Origin: an uncultured Pseudomonadota bacterium
GTDB lineage: Bacteria > Myxococcota_A > UBA9160 > PR03
DNA length: 64,000 nucleotides
NCBI GenBank assembly: GCA_900696485.1
Contig: CAADGG010000044.1
Location: 17,176 to 81,175, forward strand
Direction: 5' to 3'
A model generated the notes under the pieces. That model ran no database searches. It had not been told where the DNA came from and was given only the letters and a program-made list of their open reading frames with translations. Positions 9,001-17,280 of this stretch are shown in pieces. Numbering within the stretch: the stretch's first letter is position 1; each line of letters opens with the position of its first letter. A program made the translations under genes and the position numbers.

Positions 9001-9978
9001 TCAGCGGAGGTCCGACGGCGGGTTCGTGGCGCGACGCGGCGCGGCCGGATTCGTCGCCGGGCCGCGCCGGCCCGCGCCGGGCGGGCCGGCCGCGGTCAGG
9101 ACCGGATCGGAAACGGTCCCGCGGATCGACAACTCGGCCACGCCGTCCCGATCGAGCTCGATGTCGGTGCCGGCGAACAGTTGCCGCAGTGCGGCTTCGC
9201 GGACCTCGAGTCGCGCGGCGAGCTGCAGCGGGGCGAGCGCTGCCGCCGACCCCCGTCCCACCGTGCCGCTGCCGGCGAGCGCCACCAACGGTCCCTCGAG
9301 CGCGAGCGACTGCACCGTCAGCTGCATGTCGCCGCCGAGTGCGAGGGCGGCTTCGAGGCTCTCGAACGGGACGCCCATCGGCAGGATCGGCAGCGACAGC
9401 GAGCCATCGACCGCGCGCAACGCGATCGTTCCCTCGGGTCCGTCCGCGCCGCTGCGGATGTCGAACGTGCCGTCGAGTCTGCCGTCGAGCGCCAGGCCTG
9501 CGGAGCCGAGCAGTGCCGGCGGGAGCTGGGCCAGATCGACGTCCGTCGCACTTCCGCGAAAACTCGGCGGGTCGCCGAGCCGGGCGGTGCCGCGGATCCG
9601 ACCGGACCCCCGGCGCACCGAGAGCACCAGCGACGGCTGCCCGCGAAACCACGACAGCGACCACGCGGGCCGCACGCGCACGCGGTCGAGTCGCAGCTGC
9701 GTGCCGGCGGGCCAGGAAAGCACGGCATGGCGGGCGCTCAGCTCCGGCAACAGCGCGACCAGATGGAACTCGAGCTCTCCGATCGCGACGCGGGCGCCGC
9801 TCACGCGGCTGGCCACGGTCTCGACACGCGGAGTCAGCCGATCGATCGGGAAGCGGAGCACGACGAACAGCGAGGTCAGCGCCAGATACGCGAGCGCCAG
9901 TAGCCACACGCGGCGTGCGCGGCTCTGCGGCAGCCAGCTCGCGGCGGGCGGCGGCGCGCTGGCGAGCGGCGCGCTCAA
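9001..9978 (-). CDS. gspN: Type II secretion system protein GspN
   Basis: 325 aa from a TTG start in a TTGA overlap with gspM. A single N-terminal membrane segment (VWLLALAYLALTSLFVVLRF) is followed by a beta-rich periplasmic region with AsmA-like segments (SVRRGSGRIRGTARLG, LALDGRLDGTFDI). Family assignment rests on this layout and on position as the last gene of a complete gsp operon. GspN is a minor inner-membrane component, absent from many T2SS operons and of uncertain role. The C-terminus is a low-complexity Pro/Arg-rich tail. Confidence 0.8.
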   Translation of the reverse strand: MSAPLASAPPPAASWLPQSRARRVWLLALAYLALTSLFVVLRFPIDRLTPRVETVASRVSGARVAIGELEFHLVALLPELSARHAVLSWPAGTQLRLDRVRVRPAWSLSWFRGQPSLVLSVRRGSGRIRGTARLGDPPSFRGSATDVDLAQLPPALLGSAGLALDGRLDGTFDIRSGADGPEGTIALRAVDGSLSLPILPMGVPFESLEAALALGGDMQLTVQSLALEGPLVALAGSGTVGRGSAAALAPLQLAARLEVREAALRQLFAGTDIELDRDGVAELSIRGTVSDPVLTAAGPPGAGRRGPATNPAAPRRATNPPSDLR

Positions 9979-10547
9979 GCGCCGCTCGCGGGTTCGAAGG
10001 AGGAGACGGTGAACGTGACGTCGAGCAGCTCGGCGACCGCATCGCCCTTGCGATCGGAGCGCGTGCGCACCCGCAGGCTCTTCACCGAAAGCATCTGCTG
10101 CGCCGCTTCGATCTTGTGCAGGAAGTTCACCATCTGCGCGAGCGTCACCTGCTTGAGAACCACCTGCACCTTCGTTTCCCGGAATGCGTCGCTCGACGCG
10201 GCGGCCTGGGGCTCCATCGATTCGACCTTGACGGCCGACTGCACCGCCAGTTCCTCGAGCGTCGTGAAGAGGTTGCCGCGCGGGCCCTCGCGGATCCGCC
10301 GTTCCACGGCGGCGAGCCGCCCCTGGATCGCCCCGAGGTCTTCCTGAAGCCGCGTCGCGATCTCGAGCTCGCGCTCCGCCGTCTCGACACGAAGCCTGGC
10401 GCTGCGTACGGCGCCGACCAGCGGCATCACGAGCCCGAGCCAGATGACCAGGACGACCAGCACGCCGCCGGCCGCGCCGACCAGCAGCCGCTCCCGCGGA
10501 GCCAACCCGCCGATCCAGACCGTCCATCGCTCGCGCAGGCCGTTCAT
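9975..10547 (-). CDS. gspM: Type II secretion system protein GspM
   Basis: 190 aa; the ATG at 10547 overlaps the gspL stop (ATGA). It has a short cytoplasmic N-terminus (RERWTVWIGGLAPRERLLVG), one membrane helix (AAGGVLVVLVIWLGLVMPLV), a coiled-coil stretch (ETAERELEIATRLQEDLGAI) and a ferredoxin-like periplasmic domain. GspM binds GspL and helps place the ATPase at the inner-membrane platform. Length and topology fit the family (about 150-190 aa). Confidence 0.88.
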   Translation of the reverse strand: MNGLRERWTVWIGGLAPRERLLVGAAGGVLVVLVIWLGLVMPLVGAVRSARLRVETAERELEIATRLQEDLGAIQGRLAAVERRIREGPRGNLFTTLEELAVQSAVKVESMEPQAAASSDAFRETKVQVVLKQVTLAQMVNFLHKIEAAQQMLSVKSLRVRTRSDRKGDAVAELLDVTFTVSSFEPASGA

Positions 10548-12199
10548 CTCGGGGGTCCCGCCTTGGCCAGGCTGATCGTCACGCTGAAGTTGTTGCCGCC
10601 GCGTGTGGCGTCGGCCTGGACCTCGCTGACGCGGATGTCTCCGAAGTTCGGGAATCCGGCCAGCGCCGCCCGCAGCCGATCGACGGCGGCGAAGCTCTCG
10701 GTATGTCCGCGGACACGGACGACCTGGCCGTCGATCGACAGCTCTTCGAACACGACCGCGAGGTCCGGGGGAACCAGCTTCGAGATCTCCGCGAGCAGGT
10801 CGAGAGCGGACAGGTTGCCGCCATAGATCCCGAGCAGGTCCGCACGCTGCTGCGCCTGTTGCAGTGTGTCCTGGAGTGCGCGGGAGACGTTCGCCGGCAG
10901 CGGGCGGCCCGGGGCGGCCTGCTGCCAGATCGCGGCGAGCTCCGCTTCGAGGCGGCTGGCTCGGCGCGCTTCGAGCACGATCGAGTTGAGGCCGGTCGCG
11001 ATCAGAAGCGCCAGCGCTGCGGCCGCCCAGCCCACACTGCCGCGCAGCTCCCGCGCGATCCGGAACAGATCCCGGCGCGGCGCGAACTCGTCGCGCATCA
11101 GGTTGGTCTGCGTCCGCGCCTTCAGCGTGCCGCGCAGCGCCAGCGCCAGCGCGGGGGCGAAGCGCAGCGGATCCCCACCGGCGAGCAGCGCGCTGGCCGG
11201 CGAAGCCGGCGCGATCGAGAGCCGAGCGGTGGGGATCCCGGTGCGTTCGGCGAGGAACGAATCGATCCGCTGCAGCCGGGCCCCGCCGCCGATCAGGACG
11301 ATTCCGTCGATCGACTTGTCCGCGGCGGCACCGAGCATCGCGTCGAGGCCGCCGAGCGTGCGCAACAGATCGCGTGCCAGCCGGTCGAGGACGCGCAGCG
11401 CGCCGGCGGCGCCGGCGGCGCCGATGACCCCGTCGCGCTCCTTGCTGCGCTCGGCCTCCTCGAACGAGACGCTGCGCTCGCGAGCCAGCGCGGCGGTGAG
11501 GTGCGCACCGCCGAGCGGTAGCGTGCGCGCAAACCGAGGCGCACCGTCGACGGTGAGGCAGAGGGTCGTCTTGCGGTGTCCGAGATCGAGCAGCAGACGC
11601 GTGCCGGGCAGCGGGATCCACTCGGCGAGGTTGGCGAGCACGAGGCCCTCGACCTCGAGCACCCGCGGCAGCACACCGCACTCCCGCAGCGCGTTCAAGC
11701 GCATCGCCACCTCGCGGCGCGGCGTGACGGTGGCGACGATCTCCGCCGTCCCGGCTTCGCCGCCGACGCGCTCCCAGTCGACGAACACGTCCTCGAGGTC
11801 GAACGGGGTCTCGCTCTCGACCTCGAAGGGCACGGCCTGCGCGATGCGCCGCCGATCCCGGAATGGCAGGTGCAGACGCCGCCGCGCGACGCGGTCGCCG
11901 GGGATCGCGCAGACGAGGCGTGCGCCGGCCAGCATCGACGGCTCCGCCCAGCTTCGCAGCGCCGTCGCGAGTTCGGGCGCGAGCGCCGGCGGCGTGGTGG
12001 CGCCGGCCTCGGGGTCGCCCGCGCCGGTGGCTTCGGCGGCCGTCGCCTCGACCGGCTGCGCGGAGGGGTCCGCCGTCGCCTCCGGCGCGACCGGGATCGT
12101 CTCGACGCGAACCAGCTCGATGCCGCGCAGCGTCTGGCGCAGCTCCACCACCTTGATGGCGGAGCTGCCGAGATCGATGCCGAGCGTGCGACCGAGCAT
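10544..12199 (-). CDS. gspL: Type II secretion system protein GspL (PilM-PilN-like fusion)
   Basis: 551 aa. The N-terminal two thirds is an actin-like PilM/GspL cytoplasmic domain (GIDLGSSAIKVVELR, LLLDLGHRKTTLCL, IDGIVLIGGGARLQ). One membrane helix follows (VGWAAAALALLIATGLNSIV), then a coiled coil and a PilN-like periplasmic ferredoxin-like domain ending ATRGGNNFSVTISLAKAG. It recruits the ATPase GspE to the membrane platform. A low-complexity Ala/Gly/Glu-rich insertion lies around residues 45-75. It lies 15 bases after gspK and overlaps gspM. Confidence 0.9.
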   Translation of the reverse strand: MLGRTLGIDLGSSAIKVVELRQTLRGIELVRVETIPVAPEATADPSAQPVEATAAEATGAGDPEAGATTPPALAPELATALRSWAEPSMLAGARLVCAIPGDRVARRRLHLPFRDRRRIAQAVPFEVESETPFDLEDVFVDWERVGGEAGTAEIVATVTPRREVAMRLNALRECGVLPRVLEVEGLVLANLAEWIPLPGTRLLLDLGHRKTTLCLTVDGAPRFARTLPLGGAHLTAALARERSVSFEEAERSKERDGVIGAAGAAGALRVLDRLARDLLRTLGGLDAMLGAAADKSIDGIVLIGGGARLQRIDSFLAERTGIPTARLSIAPASPASALLAGGDPLRFAPALALALRGTLKARTQTNLMRDEFAPRRDLFRIARELRGSVGWAAAALALLIATGLNSIVLEARRASRLEAELAAIWQQAAPGRPLPANVSRALQDTLQQAQQRADLLGIYGGNLSALDLLAEISKLVPPDLAVVFEELSIDGQVVRVRGHTESFAAVDRLRAALAGFPNFGDIRVSEVQADATRGGNNFSVTISLAKAGPPR

Positions 12200-12214
12200 G
12201 GGCGGATGGATACC

Positions 12215-13387
12215 TCACCGGACGCGCCAGGCCAGCCGCTGGATCGCCGCCGGGTCGCTGCGGTCCAGGATCGTTTCGATGCTCCGTTCGACATCGACCA
12301 CCCGGGCGGTGGCCCGGACCCGGAAGATGGTCGAGCGGTCGACCATCGGCGGGCTGATCGTCTCGCCGCCGAACAGCTCCTGGATGGGAGTACAGCCGCC
12401 TCCGGCGCTGGCGGCGCTGCACAGCACGTTGTCGTCCCGGGCGTCGAGGATCCGGCGGACGTCCTCTTCCTCGACCGGGCGCATGCCGGACACGTCGGTC
12501 CCGACCGTGAGCTGCGCGAGCACCCAGGATGGGGCCGTGTTGAGGTTGATCCCACCGGTGCCGGCCAGCGGCCAGACCGTGACGTACGGGCGCAAGGCGT
12601 CGACCAACGGGCCGTCGAAGCCTTCCACCAGGCGCAACTCGTCGATCGCGAGCAGCGAGCGATTGGCGGCCCGGTAGGGCGGGCTCCGCTGCTGGTACGG
12701 TTCGTCTTCGGGCCCGCCACTCTGGCGCACCTCGTCTTCGTCGACCCAGTCGAGCAGGCCTTCGGCCAGCGCCTGGGGGTCATAGGCCTTCTCCTCGGGC
12801 CGCCCGGGCAGGCCGTCGATCACGCGCTCGAGAAATCCGTGCAGGAACAGCCGGCGTGTCTCGACGCCGCTGCGTCCGCCGCCGAGTCCTCCGGTCGCCC
12901 GTGCGGCTTGTCGCCCGACGGTGTCGGTGCGGTCGCCAGTCGCCGCCCCCGCACCCTCGGAGGCCGCCTCGCTGCCGAGGCCGATCCCTCCCGCGCCGGC
13001 CAGCGCGTTCAGGTTGAGGCGTGCCGCCGCATCCTCGATCTCGAGGCGCAGCGAGGTTTCCGACGCGTCATCCACGAACACCGGCTCGAGGCCCGCCCGC
13101 GCCCACACGTCCCAGGCGCTGTCGGGTCGAGCTTCGCCGGCATCGAGCCGCAGATCCTCGAGCAGCAAGGCCTCGGCAAGGCGGATGCCGCCGCGTGCCA
13201 GGGCCTCGGCGGCGGCGGCCCGGTCGCGGTTGACGGCGATTCCAGCGTCGACGGCGACGCGTCGCAGGAAGGTGGCGATCGTCGCCGTCAGCAGCAGGAT
13301 GAAGAACAACACGGCGAACAGCACGACGCCGCGCCGGCGACGGTCGGCGGATCGGTCCGTGTGTCGCAGCGATCGATCGACTCTCAT
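12215..13387 (-). CDS. gspK: Type II secretion minor pseudopilin GspK
   Basis: 390 aa. A prepilin-type leader (about 20 Arg-rich residues ending RRRRG) precedes the hydrophobic helix VVLFAVLFFILLLTATIATF. GspK is the large tip pseudopilin and here has the usual alpha domain insertion (FLERVIDGLPGRPEEKAYDP, LLDWVDEDEVRQSGG) and INLNTAPSWVLAQL, a helix-hairpin-helix-like signature typical of GspK. The start forms an overlap with the gspJ stop. Length is usual for GspK (about 300-390 aa). Confidence 0.92.
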   Translation of the reverse strand: MRVDRSLRHTDRSADRRRRGVVLFAVLFFILLLTATIATFLRRVAVDAGIAVNRDRAAAAEALARGGIRLAEALLLEDLRLDAGEARPDSAWDVWARAGLEPVFVDDASETSLRLEIEDAAARLNLNALAGAGGIGLGSEAASEGAGAATGDRTDTVGRQAARATGGLGGGRSGVETRRLFLHGFLERVIDGLPGRPEEKAYDPQALAEGLLDWVDEDEVRQSGGPEDEPYQQRSPPYRAANRSLLAIDELRLVEGFDGPLVDALRPYVTVWPLAGTGGINLNTAPSWVLAQLTVGTDVSGMRPVEEEDVRRILDARDDNVLCSAASAGGGCTPIQELFGGETISPPMVDRSTIFRVRATARVVDVERSIETILDRSDPAAIQRLAWRVR

Positions 13388-14355
13388 CGGCAGTTCGGCG
13401 GCAGGCTCGCCACCCCTTCGAGCAGGTCGGCGACCTCGCGGATGGGTCGGCCTCGGAAGGACTCGGCGAGGGCCTCGATGTCCGGCGGAAGGGAACGGAA
13501 CAGGTCCGGGTTGGCGGCGATGCAGTCGTCGACGGTCATCCCGCCGTCGGCGAGCTCCGCGTCATCGGATTTCTCGGCCCCGTCCGCCGGCTGTTCGTCA
13601 TCGGGAATCCCGTCGCCGTCCGCGTCGCGTCCGGCGACCGGCACGCCGGCCGCCTCGAGCTGCTGTTCGAGATCGAGCGTCCGCAGCGGGAGTGACACGC
13701 GTCGCGTGTACGGACCGTCGATCTGATCGGTCTCGTCGTCGAGGAAGAACGAGACCTGGATCTCCGCTGCTCGCGGCAGATCGCTGGACTCGGCCAGCGC
13801 CGACGAATCCCAGCGTGCGACGGAGACGCCGTCGTCGCCGAACAGGAACACGCCGAAGCTCGCGATCCGGCCGGCGACCCGTTCGCTGTCGTCGCGCGTC
13901 GGGAACGAGAGATCGCGCGTCTCGGGTAGCTGTGGCGAACTCCAGCGCCGCAACTCGAAATCGCCCTGCTCGGAGCGCTCCAGCAGCCAGGCCACCATCT
14001 GCAGGTCCGACTCCGCCGTCTCGGGGCTGCGTGGGTGTCGCCCGCGGCTCACGAACTTGAGCCGCTGCGCGCCGAGCTCCGGGTCGTCCGCCTCGGCCAG
14101 GAACAGCCAGGGGTGGAACAACGGGTCCACCGGCCCGGGCTTCTTGACCAGCACGGCACCTTCGAGGTCGCGCGCCACCCGGTCGAGCAACACCACGGCG
14201 CGACGGGCGTTCCGCCCGCGGGTGACGGCGTCGCTGCTGGCTCGGGACAGATCCCGGTAGAAATCGATCGCGACGCCGAGGACCAGGCTCGTCAACAGCA
14301 GCACGGCGAGCACCTCGATCAACGTGAAGCCGTTGCGGTGCGCGCGGCTCTTCAT
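13384..14355 (-). CDS. gspJ: Type II secretion minor pseudopilin GspJ
   Basis: 323 aa. The prepilin leader is MKSRAHRNG followed by FTLIEVLAVLLLTSLVLG, with the cleavage Gly and the Glu+5 present. The rest is a beta-rich globular part with an Asp-rich calcium-binding-like segment (RDADGDGIPDDEQ). It is longer than enterobacterial GspJ (~200 aa), mainly because of this insertion and a C-terminal extension. It overlaps gspI and gspK. Confidence 0.88.
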   Translation of the reverse strand: MKSRAHRNGFTLIEVLAVLLLTSLVLGVAIDFYRDLSRASSDAVTRGRNARRAVVLLDRVARDLEGAVLVKKPGPVDPLFHPWLFLAEADDPELGAQRLKFVSRGRHPRSPETAESDLQMVAWLLERSEQGDFELRRWSSPQLPETRDLSFPTRDDSERVAGRIASFGVFLFGDDGVSVARWDSSALAESSDLPRAAEIQVSFFLDDETDQIDGPYTRRVSLPLRTLDLEQQLEAAGVPVAGRDADGDGIPDDEQPADGAEKSDDAELADGGMTVDDCIAANPDLFRSLPPDIEALAESFRGRPIREVADLLEGVASLPPNCR

Positions 14356-14951
14356 TGCTCGGCTCCGGCCGGCGCTGCGCCCGTCGCATCCGGCGTCCCG
14401 GCCGCTTCCGCCGCCGCGCCGAGTGCCGAGATCGTCTCGGCGGCCGCCTCCGGGTCCAGCCCGAACGTGGTGCGTGTCACCGTGCGCTCGCCCCAGCCTT
14501 CGCTCCAGGCGACGGTGATCTCGACGCGGCGGAGCGGGCTGGCCTGACCGCCGGTGCCGACGAGCAGGCTCGGTCCGAGCTCGCGGCCCTCGCGGCGGGA
14601 TTCACCGGGCCGGCGCGCCGCGTCTTCCGCACGCTGGAGCGCGCGCGGCAACTCGAGCTCGGGGATCTGCACGTCGAAGGGGGTGACCCGGATCGAGATC
14701 GAGAAGTCGCCGTCGCTCTGCTCGTCCTCGCCGAGCGGCGGGGCGGCGCCCTGGTCGAAGGCGCTCTCGACGCCGGCCGCCACGCGATCGGCCAGCAACG
14801 TGGCCTCGAAGCGGCGCGCCGCCTCGCCCTCGCGCTGGAGACCCTGGATCCCCGCACCGCCGAGCACCGTGTACGCGATGCCGAGCAGTGCCACCGCCGC
14901 CAGGACCTCGAGCAGCGTAAAGCCGGAGCCGGTGCGCTCAGCGACTCGCAT
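14352..14951 (-). CDS. gspI: Type II secretion minor pseudopilin GspI
   Basis: 199 aa from the ATG at 14951, which leaves a typical short leader (MRVAERTGSG) before FTLLEVLAAVALLGIAYTVL. An ATG six codons upstream (14969) is also possible. The gene overlaps gspH by 14 bases and gspJ by four. The globular domain is followed by an Ala/Gly/Glu-rich tail (PEAAAETISALGAAAEAAG), longer than in typical GspI (~120-130 aa). Confidence 0.87.
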   Translation of the reverse strand: MRVAERTGSGFTLLEVLAAVALLGIAYTVLGGAGIQGLQREGEAARRFEATLLADRVAAGVESAFDQGAAPPLGEDEQSDGDFSISIRVTPFDVQIPELELPRALQRAEDAARRPGESRREGRELGPSLLVGTGGQASPLRRVEITVAWSEGWGERTVTRTTFGLDPEAAAETISALGAAAEAAGTPDATGAAPAGAEQ

Positions 14952-15549
14952 CGACGACCAGCACCGCATCGGCGAGTGCCTGCACCTCGATCTCGTAGAG
15001 CGTGCCTCCTTCGGCGGCGACGAGTGACACCACGGCCGGATCGGCTACGCCGTCGGCGCCGAGCGTCAGCGTGACGACGCCGCGGTCGAGCGTGCCGTCC
15101 GGAAACCGGACGGCGCCGAACACCACGTCGTCCCCGAGTCCGCGAGGGCGCCCGAGAGCCCCCGGCACCGGCTCGAACGACGGCCCCGTATCGAGCGCGC
15201 TCGGCGGAGTCATGTCGACCTGGCGCGAGCCGGGGGCGCGCTCGTCGTGAGCGGCGGCCGTGGCCTCCGAAACGGTGGGCGGCGGGGGCGCCCATTCCAC
15301 CCAGTGTCGCCCCGCCTCGAGATCCAGCACGACGTGATGCGGGCGCGCCGTCATGATCGCGCGCTGGCGCGCGAACTCGAAAGATTCGCCGAGCGTCTCT
15401 GCCTCGTTCCGCACCGCCCGTCCGCCGCCGACCTGGAAGCGCGGCAGGGCGAAGCCGGCGATCAACGCGAAGATCGCGAGCACCGCGAGCAGTTCGATCA
15501 GCGTGAAGCCGCTGCGCCCGGAGCGAGCGCGAGCCCGGCCCGTCGTCAC
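14938..15549 (-). CDS. gspH: Type II secretion minor pseudopilin GspH
   Basis: 203 aa from a GTG in a GTGA overlap with the gspG stop. The leader VTTGRARARSGRSG precedes FTLIELLAVLAIFALIAGF with Glu+5 intact. The C-terminal part has the GspH/FimT pattern (FGAVRFPDGTLDRG, VTLTLGADG). It is one of the four minor pseudopilins that cap the pseudopilus. Confidence 0.88.
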   Translation of the reverse strand: MTTGRARARSGRSGFTLIELLAVLAIFALIAGFALPRFQVGGGRAVRNEAETLGESFEFARQRAIMTARPHHVVLDLEAGRHWVEWAPPPPTVSEATAAAHDERAPGSRQVDMTPPSALDTGPSFEPVPGALGRPRGLGDDVVFGAVRFPDGTLDRGVVTLTLGADGVADPAVVSLVAAEGGTLYEIEVQALADAVLVVDASR

Positions 15550-16016
15550 GAGGCTCCTTCCTGGTTCCAGTTGCCGATGTCGGCATCGGTGCCGGAGCCG
15601 CCCGGCTTGCCGTCGGCGCCGTGGCTCCACAGGTCGAACGAGTACGGGTTGTTCTGACCGGGGGCGAGATACTCGTATTCGTTGCTCCACGGGTCGAGCG
15701 GCACGCGGCCGCCGGACAGATACCCCTCGGGCCGGTAGTTCTTCGGGATCGGGTCGATGCTCGGGGGCCGGATCAGCGCTTCGAGCCCCTGATCCGTCGT
15801 CGGGTACTTGCCGTTGTCCATGCGATAGAAGTCCAGCGCGGCCTCGATCTGTTTGATCTGCGTCTGGGCGGTCGTGACCCGGGCGCGGTCGATCTGTCCG
15901 AAGATCGCGGCGCCGACGATTCCGCCGAGCAGGCCGATGATCAGCACCACGGCCATGATCTCGATCAGCGTGAAGGCGGCGCGGCGGCGTCGCGATCGGG
16001 CTTGTGAAGCGGACAT
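15546..16016 (-). CDS. gspG: Type II secretion major pseudopilin GspG
   Basis: 156 aa; the ATG follows a good AGGAGA Shine-Dalgarno. The N-terminus is MSASQARSRRRRAA then FTLIEIMAVVLIIGLLGGIV. The C-terminal signature is classical: DNGKYPTTDQGLEALI, GRVPLDPWSNEYEYLAPGQ and a calcium-site-like DLWSHGADGKPGG ending DIGNWN. GspG polymerises into the pseudopilus that pushes substrates through GspD. One oddity: the residue immediately before Phe+1 is Ala rather than the near-universal Gly of prepilin cleavage sites. Confidence 0.95.
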   Translation of the reverse strand: MSASQARSRRRRAAFTLIEIMAVVLIIGLLGGIVGAAIFGQIDRARVTTAQTQIKQIEAALDFYRMDNGKYPTTDQGLEALIRPPSIDPIPKNYRPEGYLSGGRVPLDPWSNEYEYLAPGQNNPYSFDLWSHGADGKPGGSGTDADIGNWNQEGAS

Positions 16017-16025
16017 GGGCTTCTC

Positions 16026-17261
16026 CTAGGTTCCGAGCGAAGTCGTGACGTCGAGCAACGGCACGAGCGTCGCGGCGATGATGACGATGACGATGCCCAC
16101 CATGAGCAGGATCAACAGCGGTTCGAGCAGCGCGGTGAGCCGGGAGACGGACGTCTCCACCTGCTCCTCGTAGGTCTGGGCGACCTTCTCGAGCATGGAT
16201 TCCAGCTCGCCGGAGCGTTCCCCGACTTCGACCATGTGCACCACCATCGGAGGGAAGTGACCGCTGGCGCGCAGCGGCTGCGCGAGCGAGGCGCCCTCCG
16301 TGACGCTGTCTCGTGCCGCGTCGATGGCGTGACCGAGCACGACGTTGTTGGCGACGTGCTTGGAGATGTCGAGCGCCCGCACGATCGGGATCCCGCCGGC
16401 GAGCAGGGTCGAGAGCGTGCGCGTGAAGCGCGAGATCGCGATCAGCCGCACCGTGCGGCCGACCACGGGCAGCCGGAGCTGCCACGCGTCGAGCCGGGCG
16501 CGGCCGGCCTCCGTGCGGGCCACGGCGCGGAAGCCGAAGGCCAGCGCGACGCCACCGAGTCCGAGCGCCCACCACCAGTCGCGCGCGAAGTGCGAACCCT
16601 CGATGATGAGCTTCGTAAACCACGGGAGCGGGCGGTTCAGGCTCGCGAGCAACTCGGTGATCTGCGGCAGCACCACGGTCACGAGCACCGCCACCACCAG
16701 GCCCGCGAAGCCCAACATGATGGCCGGATAGATCAGGATCGAGGTCACCTTGTTGCGCAGCCGCACCTGGCCCTCGAGGTAGTCGGCGAGCCGGTCGAGC
16801 ACGGTCTCGAGGGCGCCGCCCGCCTCGCCGGCGCGCACCATGCCGACGTAGAGGTCGGAGAACGGGCCCGCCTGGGCCATCGCATCGCCCAGCGACGCGC
16901 CCTCGTTCACGCGGTCCCGGATCCGGCCGAGCACGCCCTTCAGCCGTGCGCCCTCGACCTGTTCGGTCAACGCCGAGAGCGCCTGCACCAGTGGCACGCC
17001 GGCGCCGACCAGCGTCGAGAGCTGGCGCGTGGCGAGCGCCAGGTCGAGCATCGAGATCCGCCGCAAGCGCTCGAGGGAGAGCGAGGGGCTCGCGCGCTGC
17101 GCGCGGGCCGGCGCGGGCGGGGCGGCGCTCTCCGTGAGCGCGGTCAGGAAGATGCCGTCGCGTTTGAGTCGCGTACGCGCCGCGCGCGCGCTGTCGGCGT
17201 CCACGAAGCCGCGTGTCGCGCGGCCCGCCTGGGTCACTCCTCGATAGGCGAATAGCGGCAA
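16026..17261 (-). CDS. gspF: Type II secretion inner-membrane platform protein GspF
   Basis: 411 aa. I place the start at a TTG (17261) that gives the family N-terminus MPLFAYRGVTQAG; no ATG or GTG fits between the gspE stop and this motif. Two homologous cytoplasmic T2SSF domains (LATRQLSTLVGAGVPLVQAL; FTRTLSTLLAGGIPIVRAL) alternate with three membrane helices (SILIYPAIMLGFAGLVVAVL, WWWALGLGGVALAFGF, LLEPLLILLMVGIVIVIIAA). It lies 19 bases after gspE. Confidence 0.93.
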   Translation of the reverse strand: MPLFAYRGVTQAGRATRGFVDADSARAARTRLKRDGIFLTALTESAAPPAPARAQRASPSLSLERLRRISMLDLALATRQLSTLVGAGVPLVQALSALTEQVEGARLKGVLGRIRDRVNEGASLGDAMAQAGPFSDLYVGMVRAGEAGGALETVLDRLADYLEGQVRLRNKVTSILIYPAIMLGFAGLVVAVLVTVVLPQITELLASLNRPLPWFTKLIIEGSHFARDWWWALGLGGVALAFGFRAVARTEAGRARLDAWQLRLPVVGRTVRLIAISRFTRTLSTLLAGGIPIVRALDISKHVANNVVLGHAIDAARDSVTEGASLAQPLRASGHFPPMVVHMVEVGERSGELESMLEKVAQTYEEQVETSVSRLTALLEPLLILLMVGIVIVIIAATLVPLLDVTTSLGT

Positions 17262-17280
17262 ATCCAGTCCCGGACCCTCG

